A program made the translations under genes and the position numbers. The notes beneath the pieces are model-generated. The model had not been told where the DNA came from and searched no databases. It saw only the letters and a list, made by a program, of their open reading frames with translations. Positions 39,933-48,058 of a stretch of 58,214 nucleotides of DNA are shown one piece after another; positions within the stretch are counted from its first letter, which is position 1; each line of letters begins with the position of its first letter. The DNA comes from Stutzerimonas kirkiae (GTDB lineage: Bacteria > Pseudomonadota > Gammaproteobacteria > Pseudomonadales > Pseudomonadaceae): positions 1 to 58,214 of the forward strand of contig NZ_QJUO01000029.1 of NCBI RefSeq assembly GCF_004327335.1, given 5' to 3'.

Positions 39933-42311
39933 ATGAGCCAGCACCACCAGAACAAGGCTACGTTCCTCGAGCGCCTGATTTTCAACAATCGGCCGCTAGT
40001 GATCTTTCTCTGCCTACTGGTCAGCCTGCTGCTGTTCTACCAGGCCGTGCAGATTCGCCCCTCGACCAGTTTCGAGAAAATGATCCCGCTCGCCCATCCC
40101 TATATCCAGAAGATGATCGAGCACCGCAATGACCTGGGCAGTCTTGGCAACAGCGTGCGTATTTCGGTCGAGGCCCGCGAGGGCAGCATCTTCGATGCGG
40201 ACTACATGGAGACACTGCGGCAGATCCATGACGAGGTGTTCTATATCCCGGGTGTCGACCGCGCCGCCATGAAGTCGCTGTGGAGCCCGAGCGTGCGCTG
40301 GACCGAAGTGACCGAGGAGGGGTTCGATGGCGGCGAGGTGATTCCGCAGACCTACGATGGCTCGGCGGCAAGTCTCGACGAACTGCGTGGCAATGTACTC
40401 AAGTCCGGGCAGATCGGCCGCCTGGTGGCGAACGATTTCCGCTCTTCGATCATCGACGTGCCTTTGCAGGAAAGCTACGCGGACCCACAGGACCAGGGCC
40501 GGCAACTGAAGCTCGACTACCAGCGGTTTTCCCATGAACTGGAGGAGAAGGTTCGCGACAAGTACCAGGCCCAGAACCCGAACGTGCGGATCCATATCGT
40601 CGGTTTCGCCAAGAAAGTCGGTGATTTGATCGATGGTCTGCTGATGGTGGTGGTGTTCTTCGCTGCCGCGTTCCTGATCACCCTGGTGCTGCTGTATGTG
40701 TTCACTCGGTGCATCCGCAGCACCCTGTCGGTGCTGGTCACCACCCTGATCGCCGTGGGTTGGCAACTGGGCCTGATGAACCTGGCCGGCTTCGGGCTGG
40801 ACCCCTATTCGATGCTGGTGCCGTTCCTGATCTTCGCCATCGGCATTTCCCATGGGGTACAGAAGATCAACGGCATCGCCCAGCAATCCGGTGATGCCGA
40901 CAATGCCCTCACTGCGGCGCGGCGGACCTTCCGCCAACTGTTCCTGCCAGGGATGATCGCGATCCTGGCCGATGCGGTGGGCTTCATCACGCTGCTGATC
41001 ATCGACATCGGTGTGATCCGTGAGCTGGCCATCGGCGCTTCGATCGGGGTGGCGGTGATCGTCTTCACCAACCTGATCCTGCTGCCGGTGGCGATCTCCT
41101 ACCTGGGCATCAGCCGCCAGGCGATCGAGCGCAGCAAGAAGGACGCGCATGTCGAGCATCCGTTCTGGCGCCTGCTGTCCGGCTTCGCCAATCCCAGGAT
41201 GGCACCCGTTTCGGTCGCCTTGGCGCTGCTGCTGGCGGTGGGCGGGTTTTTCTACCAGAAGAACAATCTGCAGATCGGCGATCTCGACCAGGGCGCCCCC
41301 GAACTGCGCCCGGACTCGCGCTATAACAAGGACAACGATTTCGTCATCAATAATTACTCGACCAGCTCGGATGTACTGGTGGTCATGGTCAAGACGGAGC
41401 CGGAAGGCTGTTCGAACTATGACACCCTGGCGGCCATGGATGCCCTGACCTGGAAGATGGAAAACACCCCAGGCGTGCAGTCCGCCGTGTCGCTGGTGAC
41501 GGTGGCGCGCCAGAGCATCAAGGGTATGAACGAGGGCAGCCTGAAATGGGAGACGCTGTCGCGCAACCAGGATGTCCTCAACAATTCCATCGCCAGGGCG
41601 GACGGGCTGTACAACGCGGACTGCTCGCTGGCGCCGCTGATGGTGTTTCTCAACGACCACAAGGCGCAGACCCTCACACGCACGGTGGCGGCGGTGGAGT
41701 CCTTCGCCGCGCAGAACAATCGCGAGGGCCTGGAGTTCCTGCTGGCGGCGGGCAACGCCGGGATCGAGGCGGCGACCAACGAAGTGATCGCCAGCTCGGA
41801 GCTGACGATTCTTTCCCTGGTCTATCTGTGCGTGGCCGGCATGTGCCTGATCACTTTCCGTTCGCTGGCCGCGACCGTCTGCATCGTGCTGCCGCTGATC
41901 CTGACCTCCATCCTCGGCAATGCGCTGATGGCCTTCCTGGGCATCGGCATGAAGGTGGCGACCCTGCCAGTGATCGCCCTCGGGGTCGGTATCGGAGTGG
42001 ACTATGGCATCTATATCTACAGTCGCCTGGAAAGCTTCCTGCGCGCCGGGTTGCCATTGCAGGAGGCCTATTACCAGACCCTGCGCTCGACCGGCAAGGC
42101 GGTGCTGTTCACCGGGTTGTGCCTGGCGATCGGAGTGGCGACCTGGATATTCTCGGCGATCAAGTTCCAGGCCGACATGGGGCTGATGCTGACGTTCATG
42201 TTCATCGTCAACATGTTCGGCGCGTTGTGGCTGTTGCCGGCGCTGGCATATTTCCTGATCCGGCCGGAAAAGCTGGCAGGCAGCAAGGGTGGCTCTCTGT
42301 TCGCGCACTGA
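39933..42311 (+). CDS. RND superfamily (MMPL-type) transporter
   Basis: A 792-residue inner-membrane protein with the two-fold RND layout: helix 1 (LVIFLCLLVSLLLFYQAV), a periplasmic domain, five helices near 255-405, helix 7 (VSVALALLLAVGGFFY), a second periplasmic domain and five helices near 625-780. It has MMPL/HpnN-type sequences LVPFLIFAIGISHGVQKINGIAQQ and VIALGVGIGVDYGIYIYSRL. Family members export lipids, hopanoids or hydrophobic compounds by proton-motive force. The ATG follows GGGGAGCC. The YCF48 partner lies upstream; a hairpin and the convergent XRE gene lie downstream. Confidence 0.92.
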   Translation: MSQHHQNKATFLERLIFNNRPLVIFLCLLVSLLLFYQAVQIRPSTSFEKMIPLAHPYIQKMIEHRNDLGSLGNSVRISVEAREGSIFDADYMETLRQIHDEVFYIPGVDRAAMKSLWSPSVRWTEVTEEGFDGGEVIPQTYDGSAASLDELRGNVLKSGQIGRLVANDFRSSIIDVPLQESYADPQDQGRQLKLDYQRFSHELEEKVRDKYQAQNPNVRIHIVGFAKKVGDLIDGLLMVVVFFAAAFLITLVLLYVFTRCIRSTLSVLVTTLIAVGWQLGLMNLAGFGLDPYSMLVPFLIFAIGISHGVQKINGIAQQSGDADNALTAARRTFRQLFLPGMIAILADAVGFITLLIIDIGVIRELAIGASIGVAVIVFTNLILLPVAISYLGISRQAIERSKKDAHVEHPFWRLLSGFANPRMAPVSVALALLLAVGGFFYQKNNLQIGDLDQGAPELRPDSRYNKDNDFVINNYSTSSDVLVVMVKTEPEGCSNYDTLAAMDALTWKMENTPGVQSAVSLVTVARQSIKGMNEGSLKWETLSRNQDVLNNSIARADGLYNADCSLAPLMVFLNDHKAQTLTRTVAAVESFAAQNNREGLEFLLAAGNAGIEAATNEVIASSELTILSLVYLCVAGMCLITFRSLAATVCIVLPLILTSILGNALMAFLGIGMKVATLPVIALGVGIGVDYGIYIYSRLESFLRAGLPLQEAYYQTLRSTGKAVLFTGLCLAIGVATWIFSAIKFQADMGLMLTFMFIVNMFGALWLLPALAYFLIRPEKLAGSKGGSLFAH

Positions 42312-42355
42312 GAGCCATGCCTTTCACGTCTCGCGGCCAGGGTTGCCGTACAGGT

Positions 42356-42378
42356 CCGGGTGCGCATGGCGCACCCGG
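42356..42378. terminator. Hairpin between RND and XRE genes
   Basis: CCGGGTGCGC ATG GCGCACCCGG is a perfect 10-bp stem between two convergent genes. It has no T-run, so termination is uncertain; the same GGGTGCGC unit occurs at 22540-22599. Confidence 0.5.
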
Positions 42379-42421
42379 TGGCGGCGGGGGCCTGGGCCGT
42401 GGAGGTTTCCGGGGACGGGGG

Positions 42422-42778
42422 CTATTCGCTTGTCGTGGGTTCGCGGGTTTTCAGCAGGCGCACCACTTCGGTGACGAAACCGACGATGAGGATGCGTTCA
42501 TTCTCGGACAACTCCTGAATGATTTCACCGATGTACTGTGCGTGAGCGGCTGTTTCTCCTGTTTCCGTGTGGAGCAGTTCGACAGGCGAGCAGCCGAATA
42601 TATCGGCGATCTGCTGCAGCCTGGGCAGGGTCGGGGAGATGACGCCATTTTCCATCCGGCTGATGGTCTCCTTCTCGACTCCGATCATTTCAGCTATCTG
42701 TGCCTGTGTCAGTCCTCTGGCTTTGCGGCGGCGAGCTATGGCGGCTCCCACCCGAAACACTAATCCTCTGTCCTTCAT
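42422..42778 (-). CDS. XRE-family HTH transcriptional regulator
   Basis: A 118-residue protein with an N-terminal Cro/C1-type HTH at about 10-65: GAAIARRRKARGLTQAQIAEMIGVEKETISRMENGVISPTLPRLQQIADIFGCSP. The C-terminal part (HAQYIGEIIQELSENERILIVGFVTEVVRLLK) is probably a dimerising helix. The regulated genes are unknown. A GCGTCAT-N5-ATGACGC palindrome 14 bp before its start may be its own operator. It is divergent from the PAS-GGDEF-EAL gene and could control it. Confidence 0.9.
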   Translation of the reverse strand: MKDRGLVFRVGAAIARRRKARGLTQAQIAEMIGVEKETISRMENGVISPTLPRLQQIADIFGCSPVELLHTETGETAAHAQYIGEIIQELSENERILIVGFVTEVVRLLKTREPTTSE

Positions 42779-42791
42779 AGCTTGGCCTCTC

Positions 42792-42810
42792 GCGTCATTG
42801 TGTATGACGC
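42792..42810. promoter_or_regulatory. Candidate XRE operator palindrome
   Basis: GCGTCAT (42792-42798) and ATGACGC (42804-42810) form a perfect inverted repeat with a 5-bp spacer just upstream of the XRE start. Autoregulation is inferred from position. Confidence 0.45.
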
Positions 42811-43096
42811 CTGGCGATATTTTCTCGGCCCGAGACTCGCAAGCGAAGGACGTATCCCGTATATTCTGTTGACGTGAAAGGTCATTGATGGCTTTTTGCT
42901 GTTATGCCCCACTAGATCATGGAGGAATGGATGTTGGCCCAGTCAGAACTGTCTATGCGGGGGGTGCATGGGTCTGTTGGAGTGTGGGCGGCGATGATGA
43001 ATGAGACTGCCGGCGGGTGGCAAAGTGCTACTTCAACGGACCTCTTCTCATTGCGCATATCGCTTCATCTCCCGATGGCCATAGGACGGTGCTCCT
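42811..43096. other. Region between XRE and the PAS-GGDEF-EAL gene
   Basis: These bases contain no gene I can support. A 63-codon open frame (42919-43110) starts with ATG inside GATCATGGAGG and overlaps the next gene's first codons. It has no recognised similarity; at most it could be a leader peptide. Confidence 0.35.
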
Positions 43097-44800
43097 ATGT
43101 GGGGTATTAGAGAACTCCTCGGTATTTGCTCCAATGCTCTGGAGCAGGCCAGCGATGCGGTGATGATCGTAGATCGGAATAACCGCGTGCTGCTGCTCAA
43201 CCGCTCGGCGGAGGAGTTCTGGGGCTGCTCGCGCGATGAGGTGATCGGGCAGAGTGCCAACCTGCTGTTGCCCGAGCTGGTTTCCCGCTGCCATGCCGAC
43301 CTCAACGACAGTCTGCGCCTCGATCTCCACAATCGCTCCGGAGAACGGCGCCAGGGCCTTATCTCCGCCTTGCAGGTCGAAACCGAGCAGGAGCGGGTGG
43401 TGGTCATCTTCATTCGTTCGCTCTTGCAGGAGGGCGATGACCACGCGGGTACCGTACGTATCGCGCAGATGTCCCTGTATGACGGCCTGACTGGCCTGCC
43501 GGGGCGCGGCCTGCTGCAGTTGAAGGCCGAGCAGGCGATCGCGGAGGCGCGGCGCGACGGTGGGGCGCTGGCGGCGATCTTCGTCGATATCGACCGTTTC
43601 AAATGGGTCAGCGACTCCTTCGGCTTTCCGGCTGGCGATGGGTTGCTGCAATTGATCGCACAGCGGCTGCAGGCTGGCCGCCAGCCGGGCGATCTTGTCG
43701 CACGGCTGTTCTGCGACGAGTTCGTCCTGCTCCTGCCCGGTTGCGACAGGGCCGAGGCACGCGCGCAGGCATTGCGCCTGCGCGCCATCCTGCAGGCGTC
43801 CTGCCCGCTCGCCGGAATCACCTATACGCCCTCGGTCAGCCTGGGCATCAGCCTGTTTCCAGACGATGGAGACAGCGTCGACGAGTTGATCCAGCATGCC
43901 GATACGGCCATGGGGCGGGCCAAATCCCTGCCGGAGGGGATCTGTTTCTTCAGCCATGAACTGACGCCGCCGGGGGTCGAGCAGCTACCTCTGGAGAGTG
44001 CCTTGCGCTCGGCGCTGGAGCACGGCCAACTGCGGCTCCATTACCAGCCGCAGGTGTCGCTGGCCGATGGCAGCCTCTATGGGGTCGAGGCCCTGGCCCG
44101 CTGGCGACACGACGAACTGGGGGATATTTCTCCGGTCCGCTTCATACCCTTGGCCGAACAATGTGGGCTGATCGATGAACTGGGGCGCTGGAGCCTGTCC
44201 GAGGGTTGCCGGCAACTGGCGGCCTGGCGCAGGGCCGGGCTCGATGTGCCTTCTCTGTCGATCAACCTGTCGCCGTCGAATTTCCACGATCCCGGACTTC
44301 CCGGGGTGATCCTGCAGACGCTGACCGGGAGCGGACTGCTTCCCAGCGACCTGACCCTGGAAATAACCGAAAGCGTATTGCTGTATACCAGCTCGAACAC
44401 CTTGAAGGTGCTGCAGGAAGTGCGCGGGCTCGGCGTGCGCCTGTCGCTGGACGATTTCGGTACGGGCTTTTCCAGCCTGAGCCACTTGCAGCGGTTGCCG
44501 ATCCAGGAAATCAAACTGGACCGCAGCTTCGTCAGTGATCTCGAGCAGGATGCCACCAGCCGCACCTTGAGCAAGGCGGTGGCTGGCCTGAGCGATAACC
44601 TGAACCTGACGGCGGTGGCCGAAGGCATCGAGACCTGGGAGCAGTATCGAATCCTCCGGGGGCTGGGTTATCGCGTGGCGCAGGGCTATCTTTTCTCGCG
44701 GCCCTTGCCGGGGGATGAGCTTGCGCACTGGCTGACGCTGCCGCGGCAGGGTTTCAGCGCGGGTAGAGCGGTGGCAGACTGCTGTTCTCCTGAACGCTGA
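43097..44800 (+). CDS. PAS-GGDEF-EAL protein; probable c-di-GMP phosphodiesterase with degenerate GGDEF
   Basis: A 567-residue cytoplasmic signalling protein without membrane segments. PAS domain about 5-110 (SDAVMIVDRNNRVLLLNRSAEEFWG). GGDEF domain about 125-285, where the active-site motif reads LFCDEF instead of GGDEF, so cyclase activity is unlikely. EAL domain about 300-550 with YGVEALARW, LTLEITES, LSLDDFGTGFSSL, IKLDRSFV and AVAEGIET all intact, so it should hydrolyse c-di-GMP. The PAS input ligand is unknown. The start at 43097 is an ATG following GTGCTCCT with a weak ribosome-binding site. Its 3' end overlaps the convergent BatD gene by 47 bp. Confidence 0.92.
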   Translation: MWGIRELLGICSNALEQASDAVMIVDRNNRVLLLNRSAEEFWGCSRDEVIGQSANLLLPELVSRCHADLNDSLRLDLHNRSGERRQGLISALQVETEQERVVVIFIRSLLQEGDDHAGTVRIAQMSLYDGLTGLPGRGLLQLKAEQAIAEARRDGGALAAIFVDIDRFKWVSDSFGFPAGDGLLQLIAQRLQAGRQPGDLVARLFCDEFVLLLPGCDRAEARAQALRLRAILQASCPLAGITYTPSVSLGISLFPDDGDSVDELIQHADTAMGRAKSLPEGICFFSHELTPPGVEQLPLESALRSALEHGQLRLHYQPQVSLADGSLYGVEALARWRHDELGDISPVRFIPLAEQCGLIDELGRWSLSEGCRQLAAWRRAGLDVPSLSINLSPSNFHDPGLPGVILQTLTGSGLLPSDLTLEITESVLLYTSSNTLKVLQEVRGLGVRLSLDDFGTGFSSLSHLQRLPIQEIKLDRSFVSDLEQDATSRTLSKAVAGLSDNLNLTAVAEGIETWEQYRILRGLGYRVAQGYLFSRPLPGDELAHWLTLPRQGFSAGRAVADCCSPER

Positions 44801-46385
44801 TCGGCTCCTGGGCCGGTGGCAGGTGCTGGATCGCCTGCCACAGCGCTTCGCCGTGCCAGCGTCGGCCTGTTTCGCTGTACAGGGCGCTGTTGAGGGCGTC
44901 CAGCGCCTGCGAGAGTGGTACGAAGCGTGCCGCCATTTCCGCCAGAGTCTCCGGTTGCTGACGGGCCCAGGCGTCCAGTGCCTGGCGCGTGGCCTGGGTG
45001 TCATTGCCCTGGCAGGCCTTTTTCAGGTCATCCAGCAGGCTGCGTGGCGTCGGCCCGCTCTGCTGCTGGCGCAGGATCGGCGGCTGGCGTCGGGCGCGCA
45101 GCCACAGGCCGAATCCCAGCAGTGTGCTGCAGGCCAGCAGGCCGCTGCTCAATTGCCAGGGCCAGAGCGTCGCTTGCGCCAGCGTCGCATCACTGGCGGC
45201 GCTCGGGCGTTCGCTGCGCAGCAGGGCCGGGTTTTCCTCGATCTCCAGCGTGCGTGCCGCCAGGTGCGCATGTTCGAGGCGGTCTTCGCGGGTGTTCCAC
45301 CAGGCGATATCGATGGCCGGCAGCTCGGCGCTACCGGCGTTGACCGCCACCAGCGCCTCGCGTTGTTCGCGGGTGGCGGTCACGCCATGTTCGAAGGTTT
45401 CACTGGAAAGCCCGGGTTGCTCGGGGTAGACGCGCAACACATGGCTTTCCGTGGCCGGTATCGGCGGGAGCTGGCTGGCGACCAGCCCCTGGGCTTTGAG
45501 GACCAGCGTGCGGGTCAGTGACTCGCCCTGGCGCATGCCCTGCGCCGGGCCGCTCCAGGTTTCGCTCAGTTCCAGGCTCCGGGCGGGCAACCAGGGCTGG
45601 TCAGGCGGATAACCCGCGGGCTTCGGGCGTACTTGCAGTGGGATGGCCGGGGCGCTGACCTGGGTCGCGGCGCCGGGGCGCTGGCCGAAAGGGGAAATAC
45701 CGGTGCCCTGGCTGACCGGCGTGGCGCTGAACAATTGCCCGGGAATCAGTAACTCCCCGCTTTTCTGCGCATAGAGTGCGTAGCGCACCTCGATTACCCC
45801 GTGGCGGATGCCGTTGATGAGCTTTTCGTAGGTACGCGGTTCCCCCAGGCGCTCCACCAGCATGTCTGGCGCCTGTAGTGGTGACAGGGTGCTGTCATCG
45901 TAAAGCGATACCGAATGGTAGATCCGCAGGGTGAGTATCGCCTGCGCCTGCACGTAGACACTTTCCTGGTCGAGGCTGGCGTCGATGAAGATCGGCGCCA
46001 GTTGCCCGCTTTTCACGCTATCGCTGGCCTGTTGTACCTGCAGTTCGATGGGCTCGCTGCGCCATTCTCCCAGGCTCAGCGGCGGGACGAGCACATGGCC
46101 GCTGTAGCGTGGCTGCAGGGTCACCAGCCAGCGTGTGACGGCCCTGTTCTCTCCGTTGACATTGGCCAACTGGTTGAACTGGCGGGTGGCCAGGACCTTG
46201 AACGAATCATCCAGTGGCTGCAGGTCGGGCTTGCCGAACAGCGTCGCATCCATGGATTCCAGCGTGAGTTCGAAGGTTTCGTCGAGGCTCAGGCGGCTGC
46301 GGTCGACACTGGCGACCAGCCCGGAGGCCTGCAATTGCAGGCTGATGGCCAGCAGGCCAAGCATGAGCACGATTCTGCGGGTCAT
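44754..46385 (-). CDS. BatD family protein (aerotolerance operon)
   Basis: A 543-residue exported membrane protein. It has a signal peptide (MTRRIVLMLGLLAISLQLQAS), repeated beta-rich oxygen-tolerance domains (SRLSLDETFELTLES, KVLATRQFNQLANVNGENRAVTRWLVTLQP, EVRYALYAQKSGELLIPG) and one helix near 420-440 (WQLSSGLLACSTLLGFGLWLRAR). A cytoplasmic tail ends with SVQENSSLPPLYPR. BatD works with the BatA/BatB VWA proteins in the envelope; the molecular role is unclear. It ends the moxR operon and overlaps the BatB stop (ATGA). Its own end overlaps the EAL gene. Confidence 0.9.
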   Translation of the reverse strand: MTRRIVLMLGLLAISLQLQASGLVASVDRSRLSLDETFELTLESMDATLFGKPDLQPLDDSFKVLATRQFNQLANVNGENRAVTRWLVTLQPRYSGHVLVPPLSLGEWRSEPIELQVQQASDSVKSGQLAPIFIDASLDQESVYVQAQAILTLRIYHSVSLYDDSTLSPLQAPDMLVERLGEPRTYEKLINGIRHGVIEVRYALYAQKSGELLIPGQLFSATPVSQGTGISPFGQRPGAATQVSAPAIPLQVRPKPAGYPPDQPWLPARSLELSETWSGPAQGMRQGESLTRTLVLKAQGLVASQLPPIPATESHVLRVYPEQPGLSSETFEHGVTATREQREALVAVNAGSAELPAIDIAWWNTREDRLEHAHLAARTLEIEENPALLRSERPSAASDATLAQATLWPWQLSSGLLACSTLLGFGLWLRARRQPPILRQQQSGPTPRSLLDDLKKACQGNDTQATRQALDAWARQQPETLAEMAARFVPLSQALDALNSALYSETGRRWHGEALWQAIQHLPPAQEPISVQENSSLPPLYPR

Positions 46386-48058
46386 CGATTCGGCTCCTGG
46401 CGCTTGCGTTGTTCATAGAGGAATTTGCGTCGCAGCAGTTCACCCGGATTGTCGGGGACCTGGCGTAGCCACTGCTGCAAGGCCTGTTCCTGCTCATCGC
46501 TGGTTGGTTGGGCCGCAGTGCCGGGCGGCTCGCTCGGGACGGCTGCCGTCGGCGCCGCTGCGTCTTCCTGCGCCTGGGTTGGCGTCGGTTCCTCGGCGGG
46601 CTCGTCTTCGCCATCGTCCGAGGTAGCCATCCGCGAGGTTTCGGAATGGGCCGCCATGTCGTCGCCATCTTGCGCTGCCGGTTCCTGAGGTTCGTCGAGC
46701 GTGGTGGTCTGGCTCCGCTGCAGTTCTTCGAGCAATTCCTTGTTGTACCGTGCCTGTTGCAACTGCGGGTCAAGCTCCAGTGCCTGCTCATAGGCTTCTA
46801 TGGCCGCCGGCCACGATTGCGCCCGAGCGAGGGCATTGCCACGGTTGTAATGGTCGATGGCTTCATCACTCTCGGCCAGCAGTTGCGCGGCTGCGCCGAA
46901 GTCCCCGGCCAGGTGGAGCGCATGGGCGCGCCAGCGCCGATCGGTGAAGTGCTCGGCGGCCTGTGCGGGGCGCCCGGCGTGGAGCAGTGCCTGCCCCTGC
47001 TGGTCCGGGCGTGACCACAGGTCCCGCCATTGCAGCGCCTGTGCCGGAGGCGGCGCGGCCAACAGTAATGGCAGGCAGAACAGCCAGCCGCGCCTGCCGG
47101 CACAACTGGCCAGCAGCAGCAGGGGCAACAGCAGCCAGTAACCCTGGTCGAGCCAGAGGCTGAGGCTGGCGCTTTCTTCTCGTATCAGCGGCCGCCCCCT
47201 GGCATCCAGCAGGCCCAGGCGCTCGAAGTCGCTGTTGTCCAGTTGTGCCGGCTGGTAGTGGCCGCCGGTTCCTTCGATGAAGGCGGCGAGGCTGTCGCCA
47301 TCGAGGCGCGGGATCAGGATCGAGCCATCCAGGTTCTTGAGAAAGTTGCCATCTTCCTGCTCCACGGGGGCGCCTTGGGCGGTACCGATGCCAAGCATCA
47401 GCAACTCGCTGTCCTGGCGTTCGAGCAGGCGGGCGATGCCCTCGCGTTCACGGGGGGCGAGGCTGCTGCCGATCAGTAGCAGCCGGCCACGGCCCTGGGC
47501 GGCCTGTTCGATCAGCGCCAGCCCCTGGGCCACGGCCAGGTCGGCGCGCTGCCCAGGCTCGGGCATGAGTTGTGGATGCAGGATGTCGAGCAAGTGCCGG
47601 GCGGTTTCCAGGTCGTCGCTAAGGGGTACCAGCGTGTGCGCACTACCGGCGTAGGCGATGATCGCGGTCTGTGCGTCCTGGCGGCTGCGCAGCAGGTCGA
47701 TCAGTTTGTAGCGGGCCTGTACCAGCCTGCTCGGTGGAACGTCCGCGGCCAGCATCGAGGGGGTGGTTTGCAGCAGTACGACCAGCGGGTCGGCACGTTG
47801 CAGGCTGGGCTGCTCGATACGTTGCCAACTGGGGCCGAGCAGCGCCAGGCAGGCCAGCAGCCAGGCCAGCCCCAGCGTGATCCATGGCAGGCGGCTGTTA
47901 CGCAGGCGGCCGCGGGTCAGCAGGGTGCCATGGAACGCCTGGGGAATCAGGCGCTGCCAGCGCCCGACCTTGCGCTGCCGGTGCCAGAGTTTCCACAGTA
48001 CCCAGCCGAGCAGCGGCAGGCACATCAGCCAGCCGGGGCGTAGCAGTTCAGGCAGCAT
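46382..48058 (-). CDS. BatB/BatC-type fusion: VWA domain plus TPR, degenerate MIDAS
   Basis: A 558-residue membrane protein. Two N-terminal helices (8-25 and 58-76) precede a VWA domain at about 85-290, and a third helix lies near 305-345. A TPR segment follows (HYNRGNALARAQSWPAAIEAYEQALELDPQLQQARYNKELLEEL). The tail is rich in Gln, Glu, Pro and Thr. The VWA metal site, normally DxSxS, reads LLQTTPSM, so the first Asp is lost and metal binding is doubtful. It is equivalent to fused BatB and BatC. Its start overlaps the BatA gene's end by 11 bp. Confidence 0.9.
   Translation of the reverse strand: MLPELLRPGWLMCLPLLGWVLWKLWHRQRKVGRWQRLIPQAFHGTLLTRGRLRNSRLPWITLGLAWLLACLALLGPSWQRIEQPSLQRADPLVVLLQTTPSMLAADVPPSRLVQARYKLIDLLRSRQDAQTAIIAYAGSAHTLVPLSDDLETARHLLDILHPQLMPEPGQRADLAVAQGLALIEQAAQGRGRLLLIGSSLAPREREGIARLLERQDSELLMLGIGTAQGAPVEQEDGNFLKNLDGSILIPRLDGDSLAAFIEGTGGHYQPAQLDNSDFERLGLLDARGRPLIREESASLSLWLDQGYWLLLPLLLLASCAGRRGWLFCLPLLLAAPPPAQALQWRDLWSRPDQQGQALLHAGRPAQAAEHFTDRRWRAHALHLAGDFGAAAQLLAESDEAIDHYNRGNALARAQSWPAAIEAYEQALELDPQLQQARYNKELLEELQRSQTTTLDEPQEPAAQDGDDMAAHSETSRMATSDDGEDEPAEEPTPTQAQEDAAAPTAAVPSEPPGTAAQPTSDEQEQALQQWLRQVPDNPGELLRRKFLYEQRKRQEPNR

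Noticed and set aside
40014..42308. 764-codon minus-strand frame opposite the RND transporter
   Set aside because: Antisense shadow with His/Gln-rich composition.
42919..43110. 63-codon frame upstream of the PAS-GGDEF-EAL gene
   Set aside because: No similarity recognised; it overlaps the next gene. Mentioned only as a possible leader peptide.
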